Assembly: GCA_946641515.1 (NCBI GenBank)
Contig: CAMPBT010000004.1
Location: 1-64,000 of the forward strand
Reading direction: 5' to 3'
Origin: UBA3210 sp002363635
GTDB taxonomy: Bacteria > Bacillota_I > Bacilli_A > RFN20 > CAG-449
DNA length: 64,000 bases
Shown in pieces: positions 46,797 through 55,108 of the stretch (within the stretch, counting starts at the first letter, position 1; the number at the start of each line of letters is the position of its first letter). The notes beneath the pieces are model-generated. The model made no database searches, was not told the origin of the DNA, and saw only the letters and a list, made by a program, of their open reading frames with translations. The position numbers and the translations under genes were made by a program.

Positions 46797-47066
46797 ATGG
46801 CATTAACAAAAGAACAAAAAGCAGAATTAGTTGCAAAATTTGGCGCTAATGACAAAGACACTGGATCAGTTAAAGTTCAAATCGCTTTATTAACAGTTCA
46901 AATCCAGCAGTTAACAGCACACTTAAAGAAAAACATCCATGATGCTTCTTCAAGACGTGGCTTACAGATTTTACTTGGTAAGAGAAGAGGACTTCTTGAC
47001 TACTACAAAGCAAATGATGTCAAAGGCTATGCTGAATTCATTAAAGAAATCGGCTTAAGAAAATAA
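46797..47066 (+). CDS. rpsO: Ribosomal protein S15
   Basis: The 89-residue length and the block DTGSVKVQIALLTVQIQQLTAHL identify S15, which binds 16S rRNA in the central domain. Good AAGGAG site and its own leader and terminator. Confidence 0.97.
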   Translation: MALTKEQKAELVAKFGANDKDTGSVKVQIALLTVQIQQLTAHLKKNIHDASSRRGLQILLGKRRGLLDYYKANDVKGYAEFIKEIGLRK

Positions 47067-47088
47067 GTTTTAAAAACTAAATTCTTAG

Positions 47089-47116
47089 AAGGTAAGGGAG
47101 ACCTTACCTTTTTTTT
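47089..47116 (+). terminator. rpsO terminator
   Basis: AAGGTAAGG pairs with CCTTACCTT (loop GAGA), followed by T8. Confidence 0.93.
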
Positions 47117-47121
47117 ATCCT

Positions 47122-47149
47122 TTGAATGTTAATATTTATGTTGTATAAT
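47122..47149 (+). promoter_or_regulatory. Promoter of the glycyl-radical operon
   Basis: TTGAAT (47122-47127), 16 bases, TATAAT (47144-47149). Confidence 0.75.
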
Positions 47150-47154
47150 GATGT

Positions 47155-47173
47155 GTTATATCAAAGATATAAC
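47155..47173. promoter_or_regulatory. Operator-like inverted repeat at start site
   Basis: GTTATATC-AAA-GATATAAC is a perfect 8-3-8 inverted repeat placed at the expected transcription start of the YjjI/YjjW operon. A repressor binding here would block initiation. Confidence 0.55.
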
Positions 47174-47208
47174 TATTTATATTATTTTTGCTTATATAGG
47201 AGGATATT

Positions 47209-48750
47209 ATGACTGACGCAATGAAGACTTTTTTAGAAAAAAATAAAGTAGATGAAAAGGTAATTTATGACACTTTAACTACATCTAAAAGAACTTATGA
47301 ACAAAAAGTATTAGATCTTGCACATTTAGCGGAAAACCAATTAAATGTTTTAGATATTCCTGATAAAACACTTCATTATTTTTCAACTGGTGCAATTAAT
47401 GATTTATTTGAAGGTCACGCTCCATATAGACCAAGATACGTCATGGTTGATTTTGATAGATTCATGAAAAATGGTTCTAAGTTTTTACGTATCAATCCTC
47501 CTAAAACTTTTGATGAAGCCATCTTTGCGTTAATGACTATCTATCATCACATTCCTTCAATTACTAATTTCCCAGTATATTTAGGTAATTTAGATTATTT
47601 ACTTGATCCATTTATTAAAGATTTAAGTGATGAAGAAGTTAAAACTAAAATTAGATTATTCTTAAATTTCTTAGATAGAACAATTGATGACTCATTTTGT
47701 CACGCCAATATTGGTCCAAAAGAAACTAGAATGGGTAAGTTATTATTAGAAGTAGAACAAGACTTAGCAAATACAGTTCCTAACTTAACTATTAAATATA
47801 ATTCTAAAATTACTTCTGATGAATTTATGAAACTTGCTATTGCTACATCATTAAAATGTTCTAATCCAGCATTATGTAATGATGATATCAATTCAACATA
47901 TTATGATTCTTCTTATGGTATTTCATCTTGCTACAACATTTTACCTATAAGAGGAGGAGCATATACTTTAACTCGTTTAACTTTAACTAAACTTGCAGAA
48001 GAAACTTCTGACATTAATAAGTTTATTAATGAAGTATTACCAGAAGCTTTAAAATGTATTGCAGATTACGAAAATGAAAGAATTAAATTCTTTGTTGAGA
48101 AGTCAGGATTCTTTGAATCCTCATTCTTAGTTAAAGAAGGTTTAATTGATAAAGATAGATTTGTTCCTATGTTTGGAATTACTGGTCTTGCTGAATGTGT
48201 TAATACCTTACTTAAAGATAAGAATTTAAAATATGGCTTAGATAAAGAAGCAGATGATTTAGGCGTTAAGATTATGGAAAAGATTGAAGAAGTAGTATCT
48301 ACTTTTAAAGCAGAATATACTCCTTTAACTTCTTCTCATTTTATGTTACACGCTCAAGTTGGTCTTGATTCAGATAAAGGCATTACTTCAGGTGTAAGAA
48401 TTCCAGTTGGAGATGAACCTGAAAACTTTGCAGATCATTTAAGACATTCATCTAGATACCATAAATTCTTCCCAGCAGGAGTAGGAGATATTTTTCCAAT
48501 TGCTTCAAATGTAACTCAAAATATGGATGCTATGTTAGATGTAGTTAAGGGTGCTTTTAAAATAGGAGTTCATTACATGTCATTCTATTCTGCAGATACT
48601 GATTTAGTAAGAATTACTGGCTATTTAGTAAAAAGAAGTGAAATGGCAAAATATTTTAATGATGAAGCAGTTATTAAGCAAACTACTGCTTTAGGTGCTG
48701 AAAATTATAAAACTAATCAATTACAAAATAGAAAGGTTAGAATGGGATAA
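47209..48750 (+). CDS. yjjI: YjjI-family glycyl radical enzyme
   Basis: The 513 residues match E. coli YjjI (about 516). The C-terminal glycyl radical loop is VRITGYLVKRS with the radical Gly471, and Cys241 (SSCYN) is the likely thiyl residue. YjjI proteins belong to the glycyl radical superfamily but their substrate is not established; they are shorter than pyruvate formate-lyase. The enzyme needs anaerobic conditions. Coupled to the activase by a one-base overlap, with an operator at its start site. Confidence 0.9.
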   Translation: MTDAMKTFLEKNKVDEKVIYDTLTTSKRTYEQKVLDLAHLAENQLNVLDIPDKTLHYFSTGAINDLFEGHAPYRPRYVMVDFDRFMKNGSKFLRINPPKTFDEAIFALMTIYHHIPSITNFPVYLGNLDYLLDPFIKDLSDEEVKTKIRLFLNFLDRTIDDSFCHANIGPKETRMGKLLLEVEQDLANTVPNLTIKYNSKITSDEFMKLAIATSLKCSNPALCNDDINSTYYDSSYGISSCYNILPIRGGAYTLTRLTLTKLAEETSDINKFINEVLPEALKCIADYENERIKFFVEKSGFFESSFLVKEGLIDKDRFVPMFGITGLAECVNTLLKDKNLKYGLDKEADDLGVKIMEKIEEVVSTFKAEYTPLTSSHFMLHAQVGLDSDKGITSGVRIPVGDEPENFADHLRHSSRYHKFFPAGVGDIFPIASNVTQNMDAMLDVVKGAFKIGVHYMSFYSADTDLVRITGYLVKRSEMAKYFNDEAVIKQTTALGAENYKTNQLQNRKVRMG

Positions 48751-49583
48751 TGAGAGCGCCAATTAATAAAATAATTGATTTTTCTACAGTAGATGGACCG
48801 GGTAATAGAACTAGTATTTTCTTTCAAGGATGCAATATTCATTGTGCATATTGTCATAACCCAGAAACTCAAAAACTTTGTATCAATTGCGGGGAATGTA
48901 TAAAAACTTGTCCTTCAAAAGCTTTATTTATGAAAGATGGTAAAGTATTTTGGGATGAAGAAAAGTGTTCCTCTTGCGATACTTGTATTAATGTATGTAC
49001 TCATAGAGCGTCTCCTAAAATTAAATATTTAACACCAGAAGAAGTTTTTAATGTTGTTAAAGGTAATGAACCATTTATTAGAGGAATTACAGTAAGTGGA
49101 GGAGAATGTTCTTTATATCCAGAATTCTTAAAAGAATTATTTATTCTTGCTAAAAAAGATAATCTTACGACATTAATGGATTCTAACGGAATGATTTTGT
49201 ATGAAAACTTTCCTGAATTAATGGAAGTAGTAGACGGAGTTATGCTTGATATTAAATCTTGGGATAACGATATATATAATCGCCTAGTAGGATTTGATAA
49301 TGATAACGTAAAAAGAAACCTTCAATATTTAGTAGATAACAATAAGATTGAAGAATTACGTATCGTCTATGTGCCTAGTTTAGTAGACGCGAAAAATTGT
49401 ATTGAAGGCATTGCTTCAATACTAAAAGAGAAAACTAAATCTACAAAATTAAAGTTAATTACTTTTAGAAAAAATGGAGTTAGAGGAGAACTTGAAAATC
49501 ATTCTTCACCTAGTGTAGATGAAATGAATGAATTAAAAGATTTTGCTTTAAAAAAAGGCTTTACTAAAATAGAATTAAGATAG
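48750..49583 (+). CDS. yjjW: YjjW-family glycyl radical activase
   Basis: This 277-residue radical-SAM enzyme has the CxxxCxxC cluster site at Cys28, Cys32, Cys35 and two ferredoxin-type clusters (Cys44/47/50/54 and Cys73/76/79/83), the layout of YjjW. It makes the 5'-deoxyadenosyl radical that abstracts hydrogen from Gly471 of YjjI. Start overlaps the YjjI stop (TAATG). Confidence 0.92.
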   Translation: MRAPINKIIDFSTVDGPGNRTSIFFQGCNIHCAYCHNPETQKLCINCGECIKTCPSKALFMKDGKVFWDEEKCSSCDTCINVCTHRASPKIKYLTPEEVFNVVKGNEPFIRGITVSGGECSLYPEFLKELFILAKKDNLTTLMDSNGMILYENFPELMEVVDGVMLDIKSWDNDIYNRLVGFDNDNVKRNLQYLVDNNKIEELRIVYVPSLVDAKNCIEGIASILKEKTKSTKLKLITFRKNGVRGELENHSSPSVDEMNELKDFALKKGFTKIELR

Positions 49584-49601
49584 AATCTATATTCTATCAA
49601 T

Positions 49602-49675
49602 GCACCTATAGTTTAGTGGTAGAACTGAAGCTTCCCAAGCTTCTAGTACGGGTCCGATTCCCGCTAGGTGCTCCA
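49602..49675 (+). tRNA. tRNA-Gly (CCC)
   Basis: The acceptor stem GCACCTA pairs with TAGGTGC (49665-49671), followed by T and an encoded CCA. The anticodon arm is GAAGC-TTCCCAA-GCTTC, giving anticodon CCC. The T-arm contains GGTCCGATTCCC. The opposite strand has an unrelated false frame. Confidence 0.95.
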
Positions 49676-49687
49676 TTAGAACTAAGC

Positions 49688-49719
49688 ATAGCTGATACGA
49701 TAGTATTGGCTATTTTTTT
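49688..49719 (+). terminator. Terminator of tRNA-Gly
   Basis: ATAGCTGATAC and GTATTGGCTAT form an 11-bp stem (two G-U pairs) around GATA, then a run of Ts. The rest of 49720-49960 holds no recognisable gene. Confidence 0.85.
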
Positions 49720-49960
49720 AGGCTTAAATGTTACAAATAGTAATGATTTATAGAACATTTCAGCCATAAATATGGTCGTATAACACTTGGAAATGTATAA
49801 AATACATATACGTTTGTATGGAATTAATGCCTTTGGATAGTCAATACCAACTAGAAATAAAACCAAAAATGTTTTATAATAAGGCTAAAGAAAAAGAAAT
49901 ATAACATAAATTCTATAGTATTATAAAGTTTTATAGGTTTTGAAGGACGGTGAATGTGGT

Positions 49961-51091
49961 ATGAAAAAGTTATTTTTCTTTTTATTGAGCATAATATTTT
50001 GTTTTACTATGGTGGGGTGCAAAGCATCTTATACTGACCAATTAATTAAATCCTCTAGTTTTACAAGTTCTATGTCCAATGAAACCCAAACATTAATTTT
50101 AAAAAATAATAATAAATTTGACTATTTCGATAAGAATTCGAATATAGATTTAAAAGATCATGATTTTGAAGAAGTTTATGATTATGAATACGAATATTAT
50201 GTTAAGGGTGAAGTTTTTAGTCTTGAAGTCCATAAAAGAAAGGATCACATTAAGGTTTATTCGCTAAAAGGTTTAACAAGAGACGATAAGCCAGTTTATT
50301 TCATCTTTGATAATGAAAAAACTGATTTAAGTGAATATTCCTATTATAAAATCAGTTTATTTGCTACAAGTGAAGAAATAACATCCACATTACTTGATAC
50401 TTATAGAAAAGAATTAGAAAGAACTGTCGTTATTGTAAAAGGGAGAGTTGATACAGATTGGAAGCTTTATCATTATATAAAGAACAAGAAATATATTCCA
50501 ATTGATTCAGTAACAATGAACTATAAATCTTGTGACATTGGAATAAATGAAACTATAATACTAGAAGCAATTGTTACTCCAAGACGTACAACAGATGATT
50601 CAGTTTATTGGAAAGTAGAAGATAAAAAAATAGTAGAAATTGTATCTACTAAGACGTATACATCAGATGAAGATTATACAAAATATACATGTACAATTAA
50701 AGGCTTAACGAATGGAAATACTAATGTTTATTTTAAATGCGCTGATGGGAAATCTCAAACTATACCTATAAACGTTAAGGCTGTAGAAGTAGAAAGTATA
50801 TCTTTATCCATAACTTTTTCTTCATCAGATCCTAAAATACATCCAAATACTTTAAATACAATATATACTAATTTTCCATTTCAATTACATGCATGTGTTT
50901 ATCCAGAAGACGCGACATATGATAAGATAAATTGGAGTGTAAATGATTCATCTATTCTTTCAAAATATGAACCAACTTTTAATGGAAAATATTTTTCTAT
51001 TAAAGCAAAAGAAGCAGGAAATATTGTGGTTACTGCGAATGTTGGAGATATTAGCGAATCAATAACATTAACGTTTATTAATCAAGAATGA
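49961..51091 (+). CDS. Lipoprotein with Ig-like (BIG2-type) domains
   Basis: The start 49961 is chosen because it begins a lipoprotein signal (MKKLFFFLLSIIFC, TMVGC, Cys20 region); AAGGA lies about 13 bases upstream, rather far, and a start seven codons earlier is possible. The 376-residue protein has a first half of unknown type, then two Ig-like segments: PIDSVTMNYKSCDIGINETI with VTPRRTTDDSVYW near 190-260, and a second similar segment to the end (VYPEDATYDKINWSV). BIG2 domains occur in surface proteins. Function unknown; it opens the accessory patch behind the tRNA. Confidence 0.75.
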   Translation: MKKLFFFLLSIIFCFTMVGCKASYTDQLIKSSSFTSSMSNETQTLILKNNNKFDYFDKNSNIDLKDHDFEEVYDYEYEYYVKGEVFSLEVHKRKDHIKVYSLKGLTRDDKPVYFIFDNEKTDLSEYSYYKISLFATSEEITSTLLDTYRKELERTVVIVKGRVDTDWKLYHYIKNKKYIPIDSVTMNYKSCDIGINETIILEAIVTPRRTTDDSVYWKVEDKKIVEIVSTKTYTSDEDYTKYTCTIKGLTNGNTNVYFKCADGKSQTIPINVKAVEVESISLSITFSSSDPKIHPNTLNTIYTNFPFQLHACVYPEDATYDKINWSVNDSSILSKYEPTFNGKYFSIKAKEAGNIVVTANVGDISESITLTFINQE

Positions 51092-51141
51092 TTTAATTGG
51101 TAAATATAGTCTAACATGGACTTTCATTCATTCGCTTATAC

Positions 51142-51265
51142 TAGATAACTTTCCCTTTTTAAATATATAATAAGTACATCCATAAAGAGAGTGGCAAGGG
51201 ACAAGCCCGATGAACCACCAGCAACTTACCTATATAGGCAAAGTGCTAAAGCTTGTATGATGGGA
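51142..51265 (+). repeat. Direct repeat copy 1 (promoter plus S-box)
   Basis: This 124-bp stretch is matched at 52266-52389, offset exactly 1124 bp, with only three mismatches (51146, 51151, 51174). It covers a -10 box TATAAT and the S-box aptamer; homology stops just after the aptamer. Confidence 0.9.
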
Positions 51266-51266
51266 T
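51178..51266 (+). promoter_or_regulatory. SAM-I (S-box) riboswitch, copy 1
   Basis: AAAGAGAGTGG, GGGACAAGCCCGATGAACC, GCAACTT and AAGTGCTAAAGC follow the S-box order (AGAG, GGxACxxGCCCxATGAA, GCAACC, GGTGCTAA). The 3' part GATGGGA can take part in P1 or pair with the terminator. The class normally senses S-adenosylmethionine and turns off genes of methionine/SAM supply. TATAAT lies just upstream. Confidence 0.88.
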
Positions 51267-51284
51267 TTATTTAGATTTTACATA

Positions 51285-51312
51285 ACTCTCATCATTTCGA
51301 TGGGAGTTTTTT
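51285..51312 (+). terminator. S-box terminator, copy 1
   Basis: ACTCTCATC pairs with GATGGGAGT (loop ATTTC), then T6. SAM binding would favour it. Confidence 0.85.
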
Positions 51313-51343
51313 CCTTTATGGATATGGAAGGAGAAATAATAAT

Positions 51344-51799
51344 ATGAATCAAAAAAGTTATTACTTAGTTTCCTTTGGTAAAGAAGGAGAAAATGAGCAA
51401 ATTGATCCATACTTACAAAATAAGTGTCATGAACTATTAAAAGAGTATGGATTCAAATTAAAAAATCTAGGTGGCTGGGGATGCCCTTGGTATTTTATTG
51501 ACATCATGAGAAAAGAATATATTCCAGGTAGACCTGGCGTTTGTTATGGGAAAGTTATAGGAAAGCATTTTATGAGTGTAGAAGAATTAAAAGAAGTATT
51601 AATGAAAAACTGTGAGAAAGTGAAGAAAACACCTCAAATAACATTAGAAGAATTAAAAGAAATATTCAAAACGGAAGTAAACAAGAAAGATTATCCAGTA
51701 GAACAAATCTTGAAAGATATGGAGAAAAATCCAAAAGAATACGAGAAATACTTAACTATGGAAGCACCAGTTTCAGAGATATTAGCAGATTGGACTTAG
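51344..51799 (+). CDS. Unknown small protein under S-box control
   Basis: The 151-residue protein follows the S-box and a GGAAGGAG site. It is not recognised. It has a Gly/Trp/Cys-rich core (LGGWGCPWYFIDIM near 42) and a His- and Tyr-containing stretch (GVCYGKVIGKHFMSVEEL near 65), followed by a charged helical second half. No signal peptide or membrane segment is present. S-box control usually marks methionine, cysteine or SAM metabolism genes, but that is the only hint. Confidence 0.75.
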   Translation: MNQKSYYLVSFGKEGENEQIDPYLQNKCHELLKEYGFKLKNLGGWGCPWYFIDIMRKEYIPGRPGVCYGKVIGKHFMSVEELKEVLMKNCEKVKKTPQITLEELKEIFKTEVNKKDYPVEQILKDMEKNPKEYEKYLTMEAPVSEILADWT

Positions 51800-51826
51800 G
51801 TGGAATAAAAAAATAGAAACAAAATC

Positions 51827-52240
51827 TTAAATAGAATTGTTTCGTCTTTCCTTAACTAATCTAAAGAATGTGCCTCTTGAAACTTTTAAAATAGAAGCAG
51901 CTTCAGTATTTGTTATTTCATGATTTATATATTTATCTAATATTTCATTGGTGTTAGGTGGTGTAGATACCTTTGGTCTACCAAACTTAACACCTTTTTC
52001 TTTTGCAATTCTAATTCCTTCCATTTGTCTTTCTCTAATATTATTTCTTTCATTTTCAGCGACAAATGACAATACCTGAAGTACTATATCAGATATAAAC
52101 TTACCCACTAGATTCTTTACCTCGATTCTAGTATCTAGAAGTGGCATATCAAGTACCTTAATATCAGCTTCCTTAGTTTTAGTAATATAACGGGTATCTA
52201 TTTCTTTATTAATTGTTGCATTTAGTTGTTCAACTAACAT
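51827..52240 (-). pseudogene. Serine recombinase, N-terminus missing
   Basis: The 137 residues begin with about 25 residues unlike any recombinase, then match the second half of a small serine recombinase/resolvase: ADIKVLDMPLLDTR, SFVAENERNNIRERQMEGI and KGVKFGRPKV, followed by a C-terminal helix-turn-helix. The N-terminal ~85 residues, including the catalytic serine, are missing. The break lies next to the start of repeat copy 2, so the copy probably replaced the missing end. Not expected to act. Confidence 0.75.
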
Positions 52241-52265
52241 TTTATAAATTTATTTGGAATATGGA

Positions 52266-52389
52266 TAGACAACTATCCCTTTTTAAATATATAATAAATA
52301 CATCCATAAAGAGAGTGGCAAGGGACAAGCCCGATGAACCACCAGCAACTTACCTATATAGGCAAAGTGCTAAAGCTTGTATGATGGGA
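52266..52389 (+). repeat. Direct repeat copy 2 (promoter plus S-box)
   Basis: Second copy of the 124-bp segment at 51142-51265, three mismatches. Its upstream edge abuts the truncated recombinase. The homology ends after the aptamer, so the terminators and reading frames downstream differ. Confidence 0.9.
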
Positions 52390-52390
52390 A
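52302..52390 (+). promoter_or_regulatory. SAM-I (S-box) riboswitch, copy 2
   Basis: Same aptamer elements as copy 1 with no change inside the aptamer. A -10 box TATAAT lies upstream, with TAGACA 18 bases before it as the likely -35 element. Confidence 0.88.
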
Positions 52391-52413
52391 CAACAAAATT
52401 CTAGATACTTTTG

Positions 52414-52445
52414 CTCTCATCTAACTATGGGAGCTTTTATTTTTC
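52414..52445 (+). terminator. S-box terminator, copy 2
   Basis: GCTCTCATCT/ACTATGGGAGC form an imperfect stem ending in TTTTATTTTT. It differs in sequence from copy 1 but has the same arrangement. Confidence 0.75.
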
Positions 52446-52476
52446 TCTTTATGGCAAAGCATAAGGAGGACTTAAA

Positions 52477-52881
52477 ATGCAAATACTAATTAATATTAAT
52501 AAGACAAATACAGATTTAGAAAGAGTTAAATTATTTGAACTTCTTTCTAAACTAGAAAAGCAAGGATATAAAATAAATTCCTTATATGGAAGATTTATCT
52601 TTGATCTTTCAAATAAAGAAATAATTGATATAGGTGAAGAAGGAAAATTTATTTCTTTAAGTATGGACTTGGTCGATTCTATTTATAAAACTAAGGGATG
52701 TTTAGCAGTAATTTTTACAGATAAAAAATATATTGTTTTTAGTAATAGTTATTTCTTAGCAGTACAATTTTGTAATAATAGAAAAGTTAAATTATTAACA
52801 CCTAATGATGTAATAAATAATTTTGAAGATTTAATAGTGGACGAGAATAAAGATTTACTTAATTCTTTATATTTAGACTAA
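52477..52881 (+). CDS. Unknown small protein under S-box control
   Basis: This 134-residue protein follows the second S-box and a AAGGAGG site. It is not recognised and is not similar by eye to the other S-box-linked protein. It begins MQILININKTNTD, has alternating hydrophobic strands and short helices, and no signal or membrane segment. Confidence 0.75.
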   Translation: MQILININKTNTDLERVKLFELLSKLEKQGYKINSLYGRFIFDLSNKEIIDIGEEGKFISLSMDLVDSIYKTKGCLAVIFTDKKYIVFSNSYFLAVQFCNNRKVKLLTPNDVINNFEDLIVDENKDLLNSLYLD

Positions 52882-52888
52882 ATTAAAA

Positions 52889-52916
52889 GCTCTCTAGTTT
52901 TTTAGAGAGCGGACAT
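52889..52916 (-). terminator. Terminator
   Basis: GCTCTCTA/TAGAGAGC with a 6-base loop; on the minus strand TTTTAATTTA follows, ending the Fer4/GNAT gene. It may also stop plus-strand transcripts weakly. Confidence 0.7.
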
Positions 52917-53438
52917 TTATGATTTTTGTAAATAAACATCATCAAATTGAGGTGATGATAAGAAGATTTTTCTAGCATAAGGGCATAGAGGTACAATTTT
53001 TGCTTTCTTTTTTCTAGCTTCATTGATAATTAATAAAACTAGTTTATATAAGATTTTACCTGTTTGGATAGGTAAATTAACTGCAGCATTAATGATATAC
53101 CATTCATCTTTTTTAACTACTACGTCACATTCGCCTACTCTTTTTGAGGCAATATAAGCTTCACTACTATTAGTTTTTGGATTGTAGACGACTCTTACGC
53201 ATTGCTTTAAATCATATTGAAGAGCATGTGAAGGACATTCATCAATTATTTTACTAATTGAGATACCATCACTTTTGGATAAATCAATCCAAGGAACTCT
53301 ATTGAAATTAAAGACATCTTTGTTCTTTCTAGTACAATTTGCACAACGAAAACAAATATTTGGATTCCAAAATACTTCTATTTCATCATTTTCGTAAGCT
53401 TTGTAGCCAAGACAAAATAGCTCATTCTCTTTGCTCAT
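52917..53438 (-). CDS. Divergent 4Fe-4S domain fused to GNAT-like domain
   Basis: Start 53438 is chosen for a GGAG site about 9 bases upstream; the extension to 53453 has none. The 173-residue protein joins a Fer4_19 (YjdI-like) domain, Cys29/Cys32/Cys35 and Cys68-Pro, to a YjdJ-like small acetyltransferase domain ending GKILYKLVLLIINEARKKKAKIVPLCPYA. In E. coli yjdI and yjdJ are separate neighbours. Function unknown. Confidence 0.8.
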   Translation of the reverse strand: MSKENELFCLGYKAYENDEIEVFWNPNICFRCANCTRKNKDVFNFNRVPWIDLSKSDGISISKIIDECPSHALQYDLKQCVRVVYNPKTNSSEAYIASKRVGECDVVVKKDEWYIINAAVNLPIQTGKILYKLVLLIINEARKKKAKIVPLCPYARKIFLSSPQFDDVYLQKS

Positions 53439-53663
53439 AAAAATATACTCCATAATTGAAAGTAAGAGTTATATAAAAAATGACTGACGATTATAAGATT
53501 ATTAAGTGAGTGTAGTTCAATAATATAACTAAATAATGGACAAAGAAAATAAAAATCGTTAAATAGTTACATTTGTAAACCGAAAAAATTACATTCTAAA
53601 AAGTAAGTAAACTGTCTTTTATAAATTTTTGGTTCATAATGTTTAATGTTGTTTTATTGAATT

Positions 53664-53681
53664 CATAAGTATAAACTTATG
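53664..53681. promoter_or_regulatory. Operator-like inverted repeat at MATE promoter
   Basis: CATAAGT-ATAA-ACTTATG is a perfect 7-4-7 inverted repeat. It overlaps the -10 box TATAAA (53670-53675) and the expected start, 5 bases before the ATG. The form suggests MarR- or TetR-type control; no such gene is adjacent. Confidence 0.55.
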
Positions 53682-53686
53682 GTGCT

Positions 53687-55060
53687 ATGAAAAAATTAAC
53701 TCAAGAAGAACGTTTTAAATTGATGACAGAAGGTAAATTAAAACCTTTAATTGTAAAGCTTGCTATACCTACTGTTATCTCTCAATTAATTACTACCATT
53801 TATTCAATGGCGGATACGTTTTTTGTTAATCAAATATCTGATTCTGCAGGTGCTGCTATTACTGCAGTATTTTCAGTACAAACTTTAATTCAAGCGATTG
53901 GTTTTACTATAGGTATAGGAACTGGAGCATTGTTATCAAGGGCACTAGGAGAACAAGAAAACGAAAAAGCTAATATGTTTGCCTCTCAAGGCCTATTTAT
54001 GGCCTTAATACTTGGCTTACTATTTTGTATATTTGGTCTAACTATGACTGAGTCAATATTAAGATTAATTGGATGTAGTGAAACAGCTTTACCATACGCG
54101 AAAGACTTTGTTTCTTATATCTTTATTGCTGTTCCTTTTATGATGTGTTCTTTTGTTATGAATAATATTTTAAGAGGAGAAGGGAAGGCTGTTATTTCTA
54201 TGATTGGTCTTACTACTGGTGGTCTTCTTAATATGGCTTTAGACCCATTATTTATTTATGTTTTTAAAATGGGAGTAGCTGGAGCAGGTCTTGCTACTAT
54301 GATTTCTCAAATTGTTTCTTTTACCCTCTTATGTTCGTTCTTTATCTTTAAACAATCTAATTGCAAGATAGGATTTAATCATTTAACTAGAGATTATAAA
54401 ACTTATTTATTAGTTTTAGCTAATGGCTCTCCAACATTATTTAGACAAGGCTTTGCAACTACTTCAAATATTTGTTTAACATTCTTATCTAAACCATTCG
54501 GAGATTCTATTACTACTGCTTTAGGTATTGCTTCTAAATTATATTCAGGATTTAGATCGTTAATTGTTGGCACTGGACAAGGTTATCAACCAGTTCTTGG
54601 ATATAATTATGGCGCGAAAAAATATGATCGAGTAAAAGAAGCTTTCTATTTTACAATGTTGTTACAAACTATTATTGGATTAAGTGGAACACTTATTTTA
54701 CTTATATTGCCTAGACAAATTGCTAGTGTCTTTACTTCATCAAGTGACGCTTTAGAAATGGGTGAAATGGCGATTAGATTTTTAGCAATATCTTTACCAG
54801 TACTAGGTTTTAGTACAATAGTTAATCAATCTTTACAAGTTATTGGTTATTCAGTAAGTGCTTCATTTTTAGCCTCATTAAGACAAGGCTTAATTTATAC
54901 GCCTTTTATCTTCTTATTTACTAATTTATGGGGAACTACAGGACTTGCATTAACTCAACCATTAAGTGATGTAACAACTTCGTTAATATCTATTCCATTC
55001 TTATTTTATTTCTTTAATATTTTAAAAAATAAAAAAGAACAAGAACAATTAATTATTTAA
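53687..55060 (+). CDS. MATE-family exporter
   Basis: The 457-residue protein has the twelve-helix MATE fold: STIYSMADTFFVNQISDSAG-type opening near residue 37 and GYQPVLGYNYGAKKYDRVKEA near 303. It resembles MepA-like multidrug exporters. Only about 5 leader bases separate the likely start site from the ATG and there is no ribosome binding site, so the mRNA is nearly leaderless. It shares only its fold with the other three MATE genes in this window. Confidence 0.92.
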   Translation: MKKLTQEERFKLMTEGKLKPLIVKLAIPTVISQLITTIYSMADTFFVNQISDSAGAAITAVFSVQTLIQAIGFTIGIGTGALLSRALGEQENEKANMFASQGLFMALILGLLFCIFGLTMTESILRLIGCSETALPYAKDFVSYIFIAVPFMMCSFVMNNILRGEGKAVISMIGLTTGGLLNMALDPLFIYVFKMGVAGAGLATMISQIVSFTLLCSFFIFKQSNCKIGFNHLTRDYKTYLLVLANGSPTLFRQGFATTSNICLTFLSKPFGDSITTALGIASKLYSGFRSLIVGTGQGYQPVLGYNYGAKKYDRVKEAFYFTMLLQTIIGLSGTLILLILPRQIASVFTSSSDALEMGEMAIRFLAISLPVLGFSTIVNQSLQVIGYSVSASFLASLRQGLIYTPFIFLFTNLWGTTGLALTQPLSDVTTSLISIPFLFYFFNILKNKKEQEQLII

Positions 55061-55108
55061 AATAATTAGGTTCTTATATATAATCATTTTTAAAAGGAGA
55101 TAAAAATT

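Noticed and set aside
49606..49866. A minus-strand open frame of 86 codons over the tRNA-Gly gene
   Set aside because: It runs antisense through the tRNA and reads a sequence commonly obtained by translating tRNA genes. No ribosome binding site.
51178..52390. A CRISPR-like reading of the two repeated segments
   Set aside because: Only two copies exist, over 1 kb apart, and they contain riboswitch elements. There are no spacers or cas genes.
49602..53440. An integrated island with att sites at the tRNA-Gly
   Set aside because: The region beyond the tRNA looks accessory, but no second copy of the tRNA 3' end was found downstream and no intact integrase exists.
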